Numbered from the stretch's first letter, positions 10,386 through 20,142 are shown. The stretch: DNA of 64,000 nucleotides from Yersinia pekkanenii (GCF_001152565.1 NZ_CQAZ01000010.1:32251-96250); one strand, 5' to 3'. A program made the numbers and translations. Notes: generated by a model not told the origin, from the letters alone.

Positions 10386-11750
10386 TTGATTACACATGTC
10401 AGCCCACTCGGCTCAATGGATCTGTTGTCACAGCTAGAAGTGGATATGCTCAAGCGTACAGCCAGTAGTGATCTGTACCGTTTATTCCGTAATTGCTCAT
10501 TGGCGGTTCTCAATTCAGGTAGCCTGACTGATAACAGTAAAGAGCTTTTATCACGCAATGAAACCTTTGATATCAACGTACTGCGTCGTGAGCGAGGTGT
10601 TAAACTCGAACTGATTAATCCGCCAGAACACGCATTTGTTGATGGTAAAATCATCCGTTCATTGCAAGCAAACCTGTTTGCCGTTCTGCGTGACATCTTA
10701 TTTGTAAATGGTCAAATTGTGAATGCTGAACACTTCCAGAATCTGAATACGGAAAATTCCATCCATTTGACCAATTTGGTCTTCTCTATTTTACGCAATG
10801 CGCGCGCCCTGCATCTTGATGAAGACCCGAATATGATTGTGTGCTGGGGCGGCCATTCAATCAATGAAACTGAATACTTGTATGCCCGTAAAGTGGGGAG
10901 CCAACTGGGTTTACGGGAGCTAAATATTTGCACTGGCTGTGGGCCAGGAGCGATGGAAGCACCAATGAAAGGTGCTGCGGTTGGTCATGCCCAACAACGT
11001 TACAGAAATGGCCGTTTTATCGGGATGACCGAGCCTTCGATTATCGCCGCAGAACCGCCAAATCCACTGGTTAACGAACTGGTTATCATGCCAGACATTG
11101 AAAAACGGTTGGAAGCCTTCGTCCGTATCGCCCATGGCATCATTATCTTCCCAGGCGGTGTAGGTACGGCTGAAGAGTTACTTTATCTGTTAGGTATTCT
11201 GATGAATCCGGATAACAGTGAGCAGGTGTTGCCATTGATCCTCACCGGGCCAAAAGAGAGCGCGGATTACTTCAGCGTGGTGGATAAGTTCATCATAAAT
11301 ACGCTGGGTGATGAAGCGCGTAAATACTACACAATCATTATTGATGACCCGGATGAAGTCGCCCGTCAAATGAAAAAAGCGATGCCATTGGTGAAAGAGA
11401 ATCGCCGTAATACCGGTGATGCTTATAGCTTCAACTGGTCTATCCGTATCGAGTCTGATTTGCAACACCCGTTCGTGCCAAACCATGAAAACATGGCGAA
11501 TCTGGACTTGTCTCATAATCAGCCACCAGAGAAGCTAGCCGCAGCACTGCGCCGAGCATTTTCCGGAATTGTGGCGGGTAATGTTAAAGAAGTCGGGATC
11601 CATGCTATTGAGGCTCACGGGCCATTCAAATTACACGGTGACCCGCAACTGATGAAGCAAATGGATAACCTATTGCAAGGCTTTATCGCTCAACATCGAA
11701 TGAAGTTACCGGGCAGTGCTTATACCCCTTGCTATGAAATCTGTAGCTAA
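10386..11750 (+). CDS. ppnN: Pyrimidine/purine nucleotide 5'-monophosphate nucleosidase PpnN
   Basis: This LOG-family enzyme (formerly YgdH) hydrolyses nucleoside 5'-monophosphates to base and ribose 5-phosphate; the E. coli enzyme binds (p)ppGpp. The LOG motif [16 protein letters not shown] is clear, with [17 protein letters not shown] before it. The start is placed at TTG 10386 ([11 protein letters not shown] follows), giving 454 residues, the E. coli length. The motif aaggag at 10375-10380 sits 5 nt before the TTG, while an in-frame ATG 20 codons upstream has no such site and encodes unconserved sequence. It is monocistronic and followed by a stem-loop. Confidence 0.95.
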   Translation: MITHVSPLGSMDLLSQLEVDMLKRTASSDLYRLFRNCSLAVLNSGSLTDNSKELLSRNETFDINVLRRERGVKLELINPPEHAFVDGKIIRSLQANLFAVLRDILFVNGQIVNAEHFQNLNTENSIHLTNLVFSILRNARALHLDEDPNMIVCWGGHSINETEYLYARKVGSQLGLRELNICTGCGPGAMEAPMKGAAVGHAQQRYRNGRFIGMTEPSIIAAEPPNPLVNELVIMPDIEKRLEAFVRIAHGIIIFPGGVGTAEELLYLLGILMNPDNSEQVLPLILTGPKESADYFSVVDKFIINTLGDEARKYYTIIIDDPDEVARQMKKAMPLVKENRRNTGDAYSFNWSIRIESDLQHPFVPNHENMANLDLSHNQPPEKLAAALRRAFSGIVAGNVKEVGIHAIEAHGPFKLHGDPQLMKQMDNLLQGFIAQHRMKLPGSAYTPCYEICS

Positions 11751-11768
11751 CCTAAGCAAAACCTTCAC

Positions 11769-11809
11769 CGGGCAACATTACCACTCAATACATTGGCTGA
11801 TGTTGCCCG
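11769..11809 (+). terminator. Stem-loop after ppnN
   Basis: A perfect 10-bp inverted repeat (cgggcaacat/atgttgcccg) with a 21-nt loop begins 19 bp past the ppnN stop. There is no T-run, so it may stabilise the 3' end or act weakly as a terminator. Confidence 0.4.
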
Positions 11810-11863
11810 ACATTAATCTGGCTTAATGACTATCCAGCCCTTAGCTCTCGTATAAGACAGACT

Positions 11864-12622
11864 ATGCAAATCCACCTTCTTATCGTCGATGCCCTTAATC
11901 TGATTCGCCGCATTCATGCCGTTCAGGGTTCGCCATGTATTAATGCTTGCCAGCATGCATTACAGCAATTGATTCAGCACAGCCAGCCCACTCATGCTGT
12001 CGCAGTTTTTGATGAAGATGATCGCTCTGACAGTTGGCGTCATCAATGCCTGCCGGACTACAAAGCAGGCCGCTCACCAATGCCAGATAACCTGCAACAG
12101 GAAATGCCCCTTATTCGTGAGGCCTTCCGTTCACTAGGTGTCTCTTGCTGGCATTCGCCAGGTAATGAAGCCGATGATCTGGCTGCTACGCTGGTAACCA
12201 AAGTTGGTGGTACCGGGCATCAGGTGACGATTGTTTCGACCGATAAAGGCTACTGCCAACTGTTAGCACCAAAGGTGCAGATTCGTGATTATTTCCAAAA
12301 GCGCTGGTTGGATATGCCATTTGTGAAGCAAGAATTTGGCGTATTACCGCACCAGTTACCTGACTATTGGGGGCTTGCCGGGATAAGTAGCAGTAAAATC
12401 CCTGGTGTCGCGGGTATCGGAGCCAAAACGGCCGCATTGCTATTGCAACAAGCCAGTAGCCTTGAGGCGCTTTATCAAAATCTGGAGTCCGTCCCGGAGA
12501 AATGGCGTAAAAAGTTGCAGCAACACCAAGAGATGGCATTTATCTGCAAGCAAATCGCCACACTGAAAACCGATTTGCCATTAAGTGGTAACTTACAGCA
12601 ACTTCGTTTACATAAAAATTAA
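11864..12622 (+). CDS. xni: Flap endonuclease Xni
   Basis: The 252-residue product is the stand-alone FEN-family nuclease Xni (ExoIX/YgdG), related to the 5'-nuclease domain of DNA polymerase I. Acidic metal-site residues appear in [25 protein letters not shown] and [11 protein letters not shown], and the helix-hairpin-helix motif is [19 protein letters not shown]. Its role is flap processing and back-up for PolA, in the cytoplasm. Its stop codon lies inside the first 20-bp direct repeat flanking the palindromic element that follows. Confidence 0.93.
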   Translation: MQIHLLIVDALNLIRRIHAVQGSPCINACQHALQQLIQHSQPTHAVAVFDEDDRSDSWRHQCLPDYKAGRSPMPDNLQQEMPLIREAFRSLGVSCWHSPGNEADDLAATLVTKVGGTGHQVTIVSTDKGYCQLLAPKVQIRDYFQKRWLDMPFVKQEFGVLPHQLPDYWGLAGISSSKIPGVAGIGAKTAALLLQQASSLEALYQNLESVPEKWRKKLQQHQEMAFICKQIATLKTDLPLSGNLQQLRLHKN

Positions 12623-12825
12623 GGGGCCAAACAGCCCCTTCAGACTGCTGACAAACCTCGACGATTCGATCTTACGAGGTGAGGACGGGTAGAGAAGTAA
12701 AGCGTCCGCGTCAGGGATGGCGCGGCTCGAGCCTACATGGATGTATTTACGGCGTCTTTACGATCTGCCTGTTTTCACCGCCGTGGGCACTTTGTCATTG
12801 ACCTCAAGGGGCCAAACAGCCCCTT
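12621..12825. repeat. Yersinia palindromic element (YPAL-like), copy A, with 20-bp flanking direct repeats
   Basis: A 165-bp element (12641-12805) is bounded by two identical 20-bp copies of aaggggccaaacagcccctt (12621-12640 and 12806-12825), each itself a small hairpin. The element shares blocks such as gtaaagcgtccgcg and ggcgtcttta with copies near 46.0 and 53.5 kb. It is itself partly palindromic (agtaaagcgtccgcg against ggcgtctttac; cggctcgagcc in the centre). Size, genus and position fit the YPAL family of miniature insertions described in yersiniae; the family name is from memory. The flanks look like a target duplication of a hairpin at the end of xni. Confidence 0.8.
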
Positions 12826-12836
12826 GAACATAATGC

Positions 12837-12903
12837 TATACCCAAAGTCATTGGAAGTTGCAGGTAGACAGCAAGCGCCCCCGCAACTTCAGCTAAAGAT
12901 ATA
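12837..12903. repeat. Shortened ERIC-like repeat
   Basis: The segment starts tatacccaaagtcattgg and ends gcaacttcagctaaagatata, so its ends form an imperfect inverted repeat around agttgca/gcaact. It resembles the two arms of an ERIC with the central core deleted. It lies just past the rlmM stop codon, directly next to copy A of the palindromic element. Confidence 0.5.
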
Positions 12904-12906
12904 GGA

Positions 12907-14013
12907 TTACTCACGCTCATCACGGCGGCCAGGTGCGCCAGACCAGATACGGCGTACATGTACCGTCACTTCTTCACGGTCATGATAAAGTTGCTTAGCC
13001 TGAATATGGGCATTGATTCCATTTTCCTTCAATTGCTCATCCATCATTTCCAGATTTTCCAAAACGATTTCAAAACGTTTCTTCATCGGCAACTTCAGGT
13101 TAAAGATCGCCTCACGGCACCAACCGTTTACCAACCATTTGATGATAAGTTGCGTCACTTTGGCCGGTTTTTCTACCATATCGCACACTAACCAGTAAAT
13201 ATTGCTGCGCGTTGGCTCATATTTAAAACCATCAACACGATGATGTGTAACCTGCCCAGTATCCATCAAGCTTTGTGCCATGGAACCGTTATCAATGGCT
13301 TGCACCATCATGCTACGTTGCACTAGTTGATAGGTCCAGCCACCGGGACACGCACCTAAATCTACAGCATGCATCCCACTTGCCAGACGCTCTTCCCATT
13401 CATCTTGTGGGATAAATACGTGGAAAGCTTCTTCCAGTTTTAACGTTGAACGGCTTGGTGCGTCTGATGGGAATTTAAGACGCGGGATCCCCATATAGAA
13501 CGGGGAGTTATTATTGCTATAGGAATAGCCGACATAACAACAACCCGATGCAATAAAGAACACATGGACCACTGGCCGGTGCGCATTCTCACGGGCTGAT
13601 AGAATTTTCTGTTCACGCATCGCACTACGCAAAGGAACCGTCAGCTTACGACAGAACTTAAGTAACTCTTTGCTTTCGTTAGTATCAGCGACTTCAACAC
13701 GTAATTCACCGGCTTTTTCAATAACGCCGACCAACATCCCCACAATCGGTGAGACACGGTCTTCCGGTGGCAAATCTTTCAATAACTCACCCACCACCAT
13801 CATCTGGCGGGCAAAAATCAATTCACGAAATGGGACTTCACGGATCAAGCGATCAGCATCTTCCAACTGATAACACTCAAACATTACATAACCGCTGTTG
13901 TCTTTTACCCGGGCGAAACCAAAGATTTCAAGCTGTGCCGCTCTCGCGGTAATTTCCGCCGCACACTCTTTTTCAAAGCCGGAGCGACAATATAAAGCAA
14001 TTTTATTATTCAT
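12907..14013 (-). CDS. rlmM: 23S rRNA 2'-O-ribose C2498 methyltransferase RlmM
   Basis: The 368-residue product (E. coli YgdE/RlmM, 366) methylates the 2'-OH of C2498 in 23S rRNA. It has an N-terminal THUMP-like region and a C-terminal Rossmann methyltransferase domain. The SAM-binding motif is [19 protein letters not shown] near residue 220; [11 protein letters not shown] and [12 protein letters not shown] supply the other catalytic Asp and Lys positions of the family. The start overlaps the ygdD stop by 8 bp, so ygdD-rlmM is an operon, as in E. coli. Confidence 0.96.
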   Translation of the reverse strand: MNNKIALYCRSGFEKECAAEITARAAQLEIFGFARVKDNSGYVMFECYQLEDADRLIREVPFRELIFARQMMVVGELLKDLPPEDRVSPIVGMLVGVIEKAGELRVEVADTNESKELLKFCRKLTVPLRSAMREQKILSARENAHRPVVHVFFIASGCCYVGYSYSNNNSPFYMGIPRLKFPSDAPSRSTLKLEEAFHVFIPQDEWEERLASGMHAVDLGACPGGWTYQLVQRSMMVQAIDNGSMAQSLMDTGQVTHHRVDGFKYEPTRSNIYWLVCDMVEKPAKVTQLIIKWLVNGWCREAIFNLKLPMKKRFEIVLENLEMMDEQLKENGINAHIQAKQLYHDREEVTVHVRRIWSGAPGRRDERE

Positions 14014-14401
14014 GGCGTTCTGCCCTTTTTCTTAGACGCAGCGCGCCAATCAACATCAAAATCCATCCCGCCAGAAAACATACTCCGCCCACTGGCGTGA
14101 TATATACCCACAGTTTCAGGTGTGATAGAGCCAGGCAGTATAAACTGCCACTAAAGAGTAGTATTCCGAGCGCTAACAAGGCCCCACTCCAGTAAAACCA
14201 AATACTTATCTGCCGTTGCATCGCAACGGCTAATGCTAGAATTGCCAGCGTATGGAGCCCTTGGTACTCCAGCCCGGTACGGATCCAGGCCATCTCATTT
14301 GGCCCCAACGTAGAACTCAAAACATGAGCACCAAAGGCACCGAGAGCGACGTAGAAAAACCCGCTCAGCGCGGCAAATATCAGCATTAAACGACCATTCA
14401 T
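14006..14401 (-). CDS. ygdD: DUF423 inner-membrane protein YgdD
   Basis: A 131-residue hydrophobic protein with four predicted membrane helices (about 5-27, 45-61, 68-90 and 97-119) and a basic C-terminus ([10 protein letters not shown]). It matches E. coli YgdD in length and in the [10 protein letters not shown] and [16 protein letters not shown] signatures of the family. No function is established. It is the first gene of the ygdD-rlmM pair; the 193 bp between it and gcvA hold AT-rich sequence with a faint repeat (atatcc... ggatat) and nothing else recognisable. Confidence 0.92.
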   Translation of the reverse strand: MNGRLMLIFAALSGFFYVALGAFGAHVLSSTLGPNEMAWIRTGLEYQGLHTLAILALAVAMQRQISIWFYWSGALLALGILLFSGSLYCLALSHLKLWVYITPVGGVCFLAGWILMLIGALRLRKRAERHE

Positions 14402-14594
14402 CGTATTAACCTTACATTAAATAGAGTTATATCCTTCGTACTTGACGTTGCACAAGTGCTAGCTACGATTTCAATGACGTTGGATATGTCGTTATATCAC
14501 CCGACAATGACCCATTTTATCGTAGCGGGTTACCATCGTGAATGGGTTGTCATTACTACGCAGATACCGTGATCAGCCAGGGTTCGATGATTGA

Positions 14595-15512
14595 TCAGTT
14601 GTCATAGCGAAAACGCAACTTTTCCTGTTCGCTGGCGGCCTTTGCCAATATCCACTGACGAAAGGCGGCTATTTTACCCAGTTCTGCCTGACTGTCATGA
14701 CAAACCAGATAAAAAGCATTTTTACTTACCAATACATCGTTAAACGGACACACCAATCGCCCAGCTTCAATCTCGGACTGAGCCATAACGTTATTCACCA
14801 GCGCAATACCTTGGCCATGGACTGCGGCCTGAACCACCATTGCACTGTGGCTAAATATCGGGCCTTGTTGCACATTAATCTGCGGTACACCCAGTTGACG
14901 GGTATAGGCCATCCAGTCACGGCGGGAAGTATCATGCAACAGAGTGTGATTAGCCAGATCTGCCGGTAGTTTTAATCCATGCTCGCCCGTTAACAAGCTC
15001 GGAGCACACACTGGAAGTAAGAATTCGGCATATAAACGTTCAGTACGCAAACCGGTCCAGTTACCCCGGCCATAAAATATCGCCACATCGACGTCATCAG
15101 CGAGTTTGTCCTCTTCCCGATCAACCGCTTGGATCCTGACATCAATTCCGGGATAAGCCACATTAAAACTTGAGAGGCGAGGAACCAACCATTGAATGGC
15201 AAAACTGGGAGGCAAGCTGACAGTCAACGCACCTTTCGCACTGCGGGCCTGTAATTTTCGGGTTGCCTCGTTGATTGAGGTGAAAATTTCTTTGATGTCG
15301 AGGTAATAGCTCTGACCTTCTTCGGTCAACAGCAAAGAGCGGTTACGGCGACGGAACAATTTTAGTCCGAGAAAATCCTCCAGTGACTTTATCTGGTGGC
15401 TAACGGCGGCTTGAGTGACAAATAATTCCTCAGCAGCTTTAGTAAAACTCAGGTGGCGTGCGGCTGCATCGAAAACCCGCAAAGCATTCAGAGGTGGTAA
15501 TCGTTTTGACAT
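14595..15512 (-). CDS. gcvA: Glycine cleavage system transcriptional regulator GcvA
   Basis: This 305-residue LysR-type regulator has the length of E. coli GcvA. The N-terminal winged helix carries RLPPLNALRVFDAAARHLSF and VTQAAVSHQIKSLEDFLG, and the remainder is the effector-binding domain. In E. coli, GcvA activates gcvTHP with glycine, represses it with GcvR or purines, and directly activates the divergent sRNA gene gcvB. Divergent gcvB is present here 127 bp away, which strongly supports GcvA over other LysR paralogues. The shared intergenic region should hold its binding sites. Confidence 0.96.
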   Translation of the reverse strand: MSKRLPPLNALRVFDAAARHLSFTKAAEELFVTQAAVSHQIKSLEDFLGLKLFRRRNRSLLLTEEGQSYYLDIKEIFTSINEATRKLQARSAKGALTVSLPPSFAIQWLVPRLSSFNVAYPGIDVRIQAVDREEDKLADDVDVAIFYGRGNWTGLRTERLYAEFLLPVCAPSLLTGEHGLKLPADLANHTLLHDTSRRDWMAYTRQLGVPQINVQQGPIFSHSAMVVQAAVHGQGIALVNNVMAQSEIEAGRLVCPFNDVLVSKNAFYLVCHDSQAELGKIAAFRQWILAKAASEQEKLRFRYDN

Positions 15513-15604
15513 GAATTGGATACTTTTTTATAACGGCTCATCTTTAGATGAAACCCTTTGTTTACTTATTAGTTTTTGTAATCCGAGACATTATAAATTG
15601 TCCG

Positions 15605-15633
15605 TTGATGATGCGCCAGCAAATACCTATAGT
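15605..15633 (+). promoter_or_regulatory. gcvB promoter
   Basis: A -35 element ttgatg (15605-15610) and a -10 element tatagt (15628-15633) are separated by 17 bp and end 6 bp before the inferred gcvB start at 15640. They lie in the gcvA-gcvB divergent region, where GcvA is known to bind in E. coli. Confidence 0.7.
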
Positions 15634-15639
15634 GGCGGC

Positions 15640-15842
15640 ACTTCCCAAGCCGGAACGAAAAGTAGGTTTAGTATCCAGGTACTGAAATGCTTTTGGCTTT
15701 GTGGTTGTGATGTTGTGTTTGCAAATGGTCTGGTGTACCAGACATAGTAGCTAAGCTACTGTTTTTTTTCACTTCCTGTACATTTACCCTGTCTGTCCAT
15801 AGTGATTTTATGCAGCACCGCTATTTTGCGGTGCTTTTTTTT
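15640..15842 (+). ncRNA. gcvB: GcvB small RNA
   Basis: This 203-nt gene (E. coli 206 nt) makes the Hfq-dependent sRNA that represses many amino-acid and peptide transporter mRNAs. The 5' end acttcccaagccggaacgaa, the GU-rich target-binding core ggttgtgatgttgtgtttgc and the nearly invariant block acttcctgtacatttaccct are all present. It ends in the terminator gcaccgc-tattt-tgcggtgc followed by eight T. It lies divergent from gcvA, as in E. coli. The middle hairpin region (about 15665-15690) differs most from E. coli. Confidence 0.97.
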
Positions 15843-15986
15843 ACCCTATTTTCAGGGATTACTTATTTTTAGAACCTAAGTGTAAGCGCCACTTTGCATT
15901 GCACAGAGTCAAAGCTTACATTTAAGTTGCTGTCGAGGGTTGCCAAGCTGAGTCAGGTTTCTGTTCAACAACGGCTTAGCACTGCC

Positions 15987-16208
15987 CTAATTAGCCTCAG
16001 CCATTTCTTTTATTTCTGAACGATTAATTTGCTGCTCGGTACCATTAGCATCGGTGTAGCTTATCATTCCAGTGTCATCATCTACTTTAGGTTTACCATT
16101 AGCAACGATAGTGCGACCATCATTAGTGTGCATAACATAGTTGCTTGAACAGGCTGCTAAGGTAAAGGTGAGCATAAGTGCGGAAATTACGGCAATTGTT
16201 TTTTTCAT
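15987..16208 (-). CDS. ygdI: YgdI/YgdR family small lipoprotein
   Basis: A 73-residue exported lipoprotein. The signal peptide MKKTIAVISALMLTFTLAAC ends in the lipobox LAAC, giving a mature protein of about 54 residues from Cys20. The mature part YVMHTNDGRTIVANGKPKVD and DTGMISYTDANG matches the YgdI/YgdR (DUF903) family, small SH3-like outer-membrane lipoproteins of unknown function. The start at 16208 is chosen for the signal peptide; the frame is open 36 codons further up without homology. It sits between gcvB and csdA, as in E. coli. Confidence 0.93.
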   Translation of the reverse strand: MKKTIAVISALMLTFTLAACSSNYVMHTNDGRTIVANGKPKVDDDTGMISYTDANGTEQQINRSEIKEMAEAN

Positions 16209-16400
16209 GAGTGACTCCGTGCAGATTAAAATGCTGAAAATTTCATTTCCATTACCAAATAAATGGTTCCGTCCATTACCATTCAGCATAACCTGCTTGT
16301 GACATATATCCAGCAAACAGAGCCATAAGTGGACGAATTATAAACAAAATGCGTCAGAATGAGACAGTTCCGAAGTAACCTAAAGGATACGAACAACGGT

Positions 16401-17606
16401 ATGAAGGCTTTTAATCCAACGGATTTTCGTCAGGAATTCCCGGCGATCAGTGATGAAATAACCTATCTGGACAGTGCAGCAACTGCCCTCAAGCCCCATG
16501 CCATGATTGAGGCAACACAGCAGTTTTATCAGCAGGATTCCGCGACAGTGCATCGCAGCCAGCATCAATCGGCATTGTCATTGACGGTTCGTTTTGAAGA
16601 AACCCGTCAACAGGTGGCTGACTTTATTAATGCTCCCGCAGCAGAAAATATCATTTGGACGCGAGGCACTACCGAAGCCATTAATCTGATAGCGCAGAGC
16701 TATGCCCGCCCCCGTCTGCAAGCGGGGGATGAAATTATTGTCAGCGAAGCAGAGCATCATGCCAATCTCATCCCCTGGCTGATGGTCGCGGAGCAAACAG
16801 GTGCCAGAATGGTTAAATTGCCTATCAATCCTGATAACCTACCCGACTTACAACAATTGCCGCAGTTACTGAACAATAAAACCCGCATATTAGCGCTAGG
16901 GCAAATGTCTAACGTGACTGGCGGTAGCCCGAATTTGGCTTATGCAATCGAACTCGCCCATCAATATAACTGCGTGGTCGTCATAGACGGCGCACAGGGG
17001 ATCGTTCATAGCCCGGCTGATGTTCAGGCTCTTGATATCGATTTCTATGCTTTTTCTGCCCATAAATTATATGGGCCAACCGGCATTGGCGTGCTGTATG
17101 GCAAATCTGAATTGCTCGAAGAGATGCCTGCCTGGCAAGGTGGCGGTAAAATGCTAACTCATGCTGCATTCGACGGTTTTACTCCCCATGAGGTGCCCTA
17201 TCGCTTTGAAGCAGGCACGCCTAATATTGCGGGTGTGATTGGTTTATCGGCGGTACTCAGTTGGCTGGAGCGTATTGATCTGGAAGAAGCCGAGGCTTAT
17301 AGCCAAAGTTTAGCCACGCTGGCAGAGCATAAGCTGGCTAAATTACCAGGGTTTCGTCACTTTCGTTGCCAGCAATCCAGCCTGTTAGCATTTACTTTTG
17401 ATGGCGTTCATCACAGTGATTTAGTCACGCTGTTAGCCGAACAAGGTATTGCGCTGCGCGCCGGACAACATTGCGCACAGCCACTAATGGCAGCACTGGG
17501 GGTCAGTGGTAGCTTGCGTGCATCATTTGCACCTTACAATACAACTAAAGATGTTGAAACACTGTGTACCGCTATCGCTAAGGCATTGGAGCTATTGCAA
17601 GATTAA
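16401..17606 (+). CDS. csdA: Cysteine desulfurase CsdA (cysteine sulfinate desulfinase)
   Basis: The 401-residue PLP enzyme has the same length as E. coli CsdA. The PLP lysine lies in FSAHKLYGPTGIGVLYG and the persulfide-forming cysteine in LRAGQHCAQPLM, with DSAATALKPHAMIEATQ at the N-terminus. It removes sulfur from cysteine, forming a persulfide passed to CsdE, a system parallel to SufS-SufE. The ATG at 16401 (MKAFNPTDFRQEF) is preferred by homology over one 14 codons upstream. csdE follows after 52 bp on the same strand. Confidence 0.96.
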   Translation: MKAFNPTDFRQEFPAISDEITYLDSAATALKPHAMIEATQQFYQQDSATVHRSQHQSALSLTVRFEETRQQVADFINAPAAENIIWTRGTTEAINLIAQSYARPRLQAGDEIIVSEAEHHANLIPWLMVAEQTGARMVKLPINPDNLPDLQQLPQLLNNKTRILALGQMSNVTGGSPNLAYAIELAHQYNCVVVIDGAQGIVHSPADVQALDIDFYAFSAHKLYGPTGIGVLYGKSELLEEMPAWQGGGKMLTHAAFDGFTPHEVPYRFEAGTPNIAGVIGLSAVLSWLERIDLEEAEAYSQSLATLAEHKLAKLPGFRHFRCQQSSLLAFTFDGVHHSDLVTLLAEQGIALRAGQHCAQPLMAALGVSGSLRASFAPYNTTKDVETLCTAIAKALELLQD

Positions 17607-17658
17607 GTGACAACGGATGATAATCTCAATAAATAGCTATCTGTAATAATATGAGAAT

Positions 17659-18099
17659 ATGATGATTGCTCCACATCCTTTTGGTCACGACATTACTGCC
17701 GCTAACCTGTTAGAGATATTCAGTACTCATAAACAGTGGGAGGATCGCTACCGCCAGTTGATTTTGCTGGCTAAGCAACTCCCGCCGTTACCGGTGCCAT
17801 TAAAGCAGAATGAACTGGAGTTGACCGGTTGTGAAAACCGAGTGTGGCTTGGGCATCAGCGTCTACCGGATGGCAGTTTACATTTCTATGGCGACAGTGA
17901 GGGCCGGATTGTACGCGGATTACTGGCAGTGATTTTGACCGCCGTAGAAGGTAAAACCCCACAGCAGGTATTGGCAGCAGATCCATTAGCGCTGTTTGAT
18001 CAGTTAGGGTTACGACAACAACTCAGTACCTCACGCGCCAACGGTTTACAGGCTTTGGCGCTGGGGGTACAGGCAATTGCCGCCCAATATGTAGATTAA
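17659..18099 (+). CDS. csdE: Sulfur acceptor protein CsdE
   Basis: The 146-residue SufE-family protein accepts the persulfide from CsdA on the cysteine in ELTGCENRVWLG (Cys58 here, Cys61 in E. coli). SEGRIVRGLLAVILTAVEGKT is the family core. In E. coli, CsdE then works with CsdL/TcdA, whose gene is convergent here with a 3-bp gap. Two consecutive ATGs begin the frame and either could be used. Confidence 0.95.
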   Translation: MMIAPHPFGHDITAANLLEIFSTHKQWEDRYRQLILLAKQLPPLPVPLKQNELELTGCENRVWLGHQRLPDGSLHFYGDSEGRIVRGLLAVILTAVEGKTPQQVLAADPLALFDQLGLRQQLSTSRANGLQALALGVQAIAAQYVD

Positions 18100-18102
18100 G
18101 GG

Positions 18103-18912
18103 TTACTTCTCCTGGCGGGCTGCTTTCGCCATCATTTTTTTCAATGCATGGGACACCGCAACAAAGCCAAATGTGGCGGTGACCATAGTTGCGGAACCAA
18201 AGCCTGAAGTGCAGTCCATTCTTTTCGGCCCTTCAGCGGTACTGCGAGATGCACACACCGAACCATCGGCCTGTGGATAAACCAATGGTTCGCTGGAAAA
18301 AACGCAATCGATCCCCAGTTTACCTTTACTGTTCTTCACCACGTTAAAATCATTTTTCAGCCTTTCACGCAACTTGGCCGCCAGCGGGTCCTGAATAGTT
18401 TTCGCCAAATCAACCACCGTAATACGCGTTGGATCAATTTGCCCCCCCGCACCACCCGTCGTCACCACTGGGATTTTGTAACGACGACAATAGGACAACA
18501 GCGCAGCTTTCGGGCGGACACTGTCTATAGCATCAATGACATAGCTGAAATTATTATTTAAAAGCTCCGCAACATTATCTGCGGTAATGAAATCATCAAT
18601 ACAAGTCACACGGCATTCAGGATTGATTGCCAGAATACGTTCCGCCATCACTTCTGTTTTAGCCTGCCCAACATTGTGCCGCAAAGCATGGATCTGACGA
18701 TTGGTATTGGTGACACAAACATCATCCATATCAATCAATGTGATCGCGCCAATACCGGTGCGAGCCAGTGCTTCCGCCGCCCACGAACCCACACCGCCAA
18801 TGCCTATCACACCAACATGAGCCTGTGAGAAAAGCGTCAGTGCCTGCTGCCCATATAGGCGCGCAATACCACCAAAACGCTGTTGGTAAGCGGCGGAAAA
18901 GGCAGTGTCCAT
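18103..18912 (-). CDS. tcdA: tRNA threonylcarbamoyladenosine dehydratase TcdA (CsdL)
   Basis: The 269-residue E1-like (MoeB/ThiF fold) enzyme uses ATP to cyclise t6A to ct6A at position 37 of ANN-decoding tRNAs. The nucleotide-binding motif is GVIGIGGVGSWAAEALARTGIG; further motifs are LIDMDDVCVTNTNRQ and VVTTGGAGGQIDPTRI. It is convergent with the csdA-csdE pair, whose products support its function in E. coli. The same gene order is conserved there. Confidence 0.96.
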   Translation of the reverse strand: MDTAFSAAYQQRFGGIARLYGQQALTLFSQAHVGVIGIGGVGSWAAEALARTGIGAITLIDMDDVCVTNTNRQIHALRHNVGQAKTEVMAERILAINPECRVTCIDDFITADNVAELLNNNFSYVIDAIDSVRPKAALLSYCRRYKIPVVTTGGAGGQIDPTRITVVDLAKTIQDPLAAKLRERLKNDFNVVKNSKGKLGIDCVFSSEPLVYPQADGSVCASRSTAEGPKRMDCTSGFGSATMVTATFGFVAVSHALKKMMAKAARQEK

Positions 18913-18969
18913 AATCTTGTTACCTTAATGAGTTAGAAATAAGAGATGGCTTTAATGTAAGAAGGGGAT

Positions 18970-20142
18970 TTACTGGCCCTGATTACTCACCAGTAGCGAT
19001 GATCCATTACCCGTTGGTGCGGTTTTAGCACCACCTTGATAAGCCGTAAACAATGGCCCGTTGCTTTGGGCGTTTTTCAACACCCAAACTCGACCATAAT
19101 GGTTGTAGAACCCGGCAGCTTGCCCTGCTTCATGGCCAATCCCCTGATAGATATCAAAGTGCTGACCTTTAATAGCACCACCGACATCCAATGACACCAT
19201 CAGGCGCATCTGATATTGACCGGTAAATTTCCCCTGATTATCCAGCAAAGGCACTTCGGCCAATAACGTGGTACCCGGTGGGATCAATGAACGATCAGAC
19301 GCAACCGACGCTTTAGCTATCAATGGAACCGCACTGGCTCCTTTCACTGGCGCGTACATTTCCGGCTTGAAGAAGACAAAGGACGGGTTCTGCTCCAAAA
19401 GCTCTCTGACTTCAGCTTCACTATGAGTTTCAGCCCAGTGGCGGATGGCCTGCATTGACATATCAGCTTTCGCCACTTCACCACGATCAATCAACACTTT
19501 ACCGATACTGCGATAGGCATGACCATTTTTGCCGGCATAACCAAAGAAGGTCAGCGGCCGGCCATCACCATAATCAACATAGCCACTGCCTTGCACTTCC
19601 ATCATAAAGTTATCCACCAACGAATTGGTGTAAGCAATAATTAAGTTACGGTCATCCAAAGCGCCAGAATAAATAGCGGCACGATCAGGTAAACGGCGTT
19701 TGCCTTTAGCTGGCATACGATAAAGTGGATGGCGGAATTCACCTTGTGGCGTATAGCGAGCCTGAAGTACCGGGGTGTAGTAACCGGTAAATTGCACATT
19801 ACCGAAATTATCCACCCCTTCCATCTGGTAAGCATTCAAACCAAACAGACTTAACTTACTGGTATCTGCCCCAGCTAACATCCAGTTTTCAACCGCATTA
19901 AAGGTGCTGCTGTTGCGGTTATACAGACCCGGTGAAGATTGGTTAATCACTTTCACCTGATCAGAATAATCTTTTGCGTTGACTGGCTTACCTGTTGCGT
20001 GTGGTTCATTCACCAACTCCAGTGGATGCTCCAGACGCCCATCCTTATACTGTTGCCCACGATCAGTTGGCCGCGATTGGCAACCTGCCAGAACAGCAAT
20101 CATTATTCCACTTAGTAGGTATTTGCCCCAACGACTTGTCAT
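18970..20142 (-). CDS. mltA: Membrane-bound lytic murein transglycosylase A
   Basis: The 390-residue outer-membrane lipoprotein cleaves peptidoglycan to 1,6-anhydromuropeptides. The signal peptide ends in lipobox VLAGC, then QSRPTDRGQQYKDGRL. The catalytic core includes VQGSGYVDYGDG, YAGKNGHAYRSIGK and LDVGGAIKGQHFDIYQG, whose aspartates are near the C-terminus as in E. coli MltA. The ATG at 20142 (MTSRWGKYLLSG) is chosen over one 7 codons upstream because agaagg lies 6 nt before it and homologues begin similarly. The C-terminus runs about 25 residues past the E. coli protein, ending in a Gly/Ser-rich tail. Confidence 0.95.
   Translation of the reverse strand: MTSRWGKYLLSGIMIAVLAGCQSRPTDRGQQYKDGRLEHPLELVNEPHATGKPVNAKDYSDQVKVINQSSPGLYNRNSSTFNAVENWMLAGADTSKLSLFGLNAYQMEGVDNFGNVQFTGYYTPVLQARYTPQGEFRHPLYRMPAKGKRRLPDRAAIYSGALDDRNLIIAYTNSLVDNFMMEVQGSGYVDYGDGRPLTFFGYAGKNGHAYRSIGKVLIDRGEVAKADMSMQAIRHWAETHSEAEVRELLEQNPSFVFFKPEMYAPVKGASAVPLIAKASVASDRSLIPPGTTLLAEVPLLDNQGKFTGQYQMRLMVSLDVGGAIKGQHFDIYQGIGHEAGQAAGFYNHYGRVWVLKNAQSNGPLFTAYQGGAKTAPTGNGSSLLVSNQGQ

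Noticed and set aside
12621..12825. The 20-bp direct repeats considered as phage attachment sites
   Set aside because: No integrase, tRNA or cargo lies between them; the 165-bp content is a dispersed palindromic repeat found twice more in the window.
14402..14594. A possible ERIC remnant or small RNA between ygdD and gcvA
   Set aside because: Only weak inverted similarity (atatcc/ggatat) is visible and no core, promoter or terminator could be supported.
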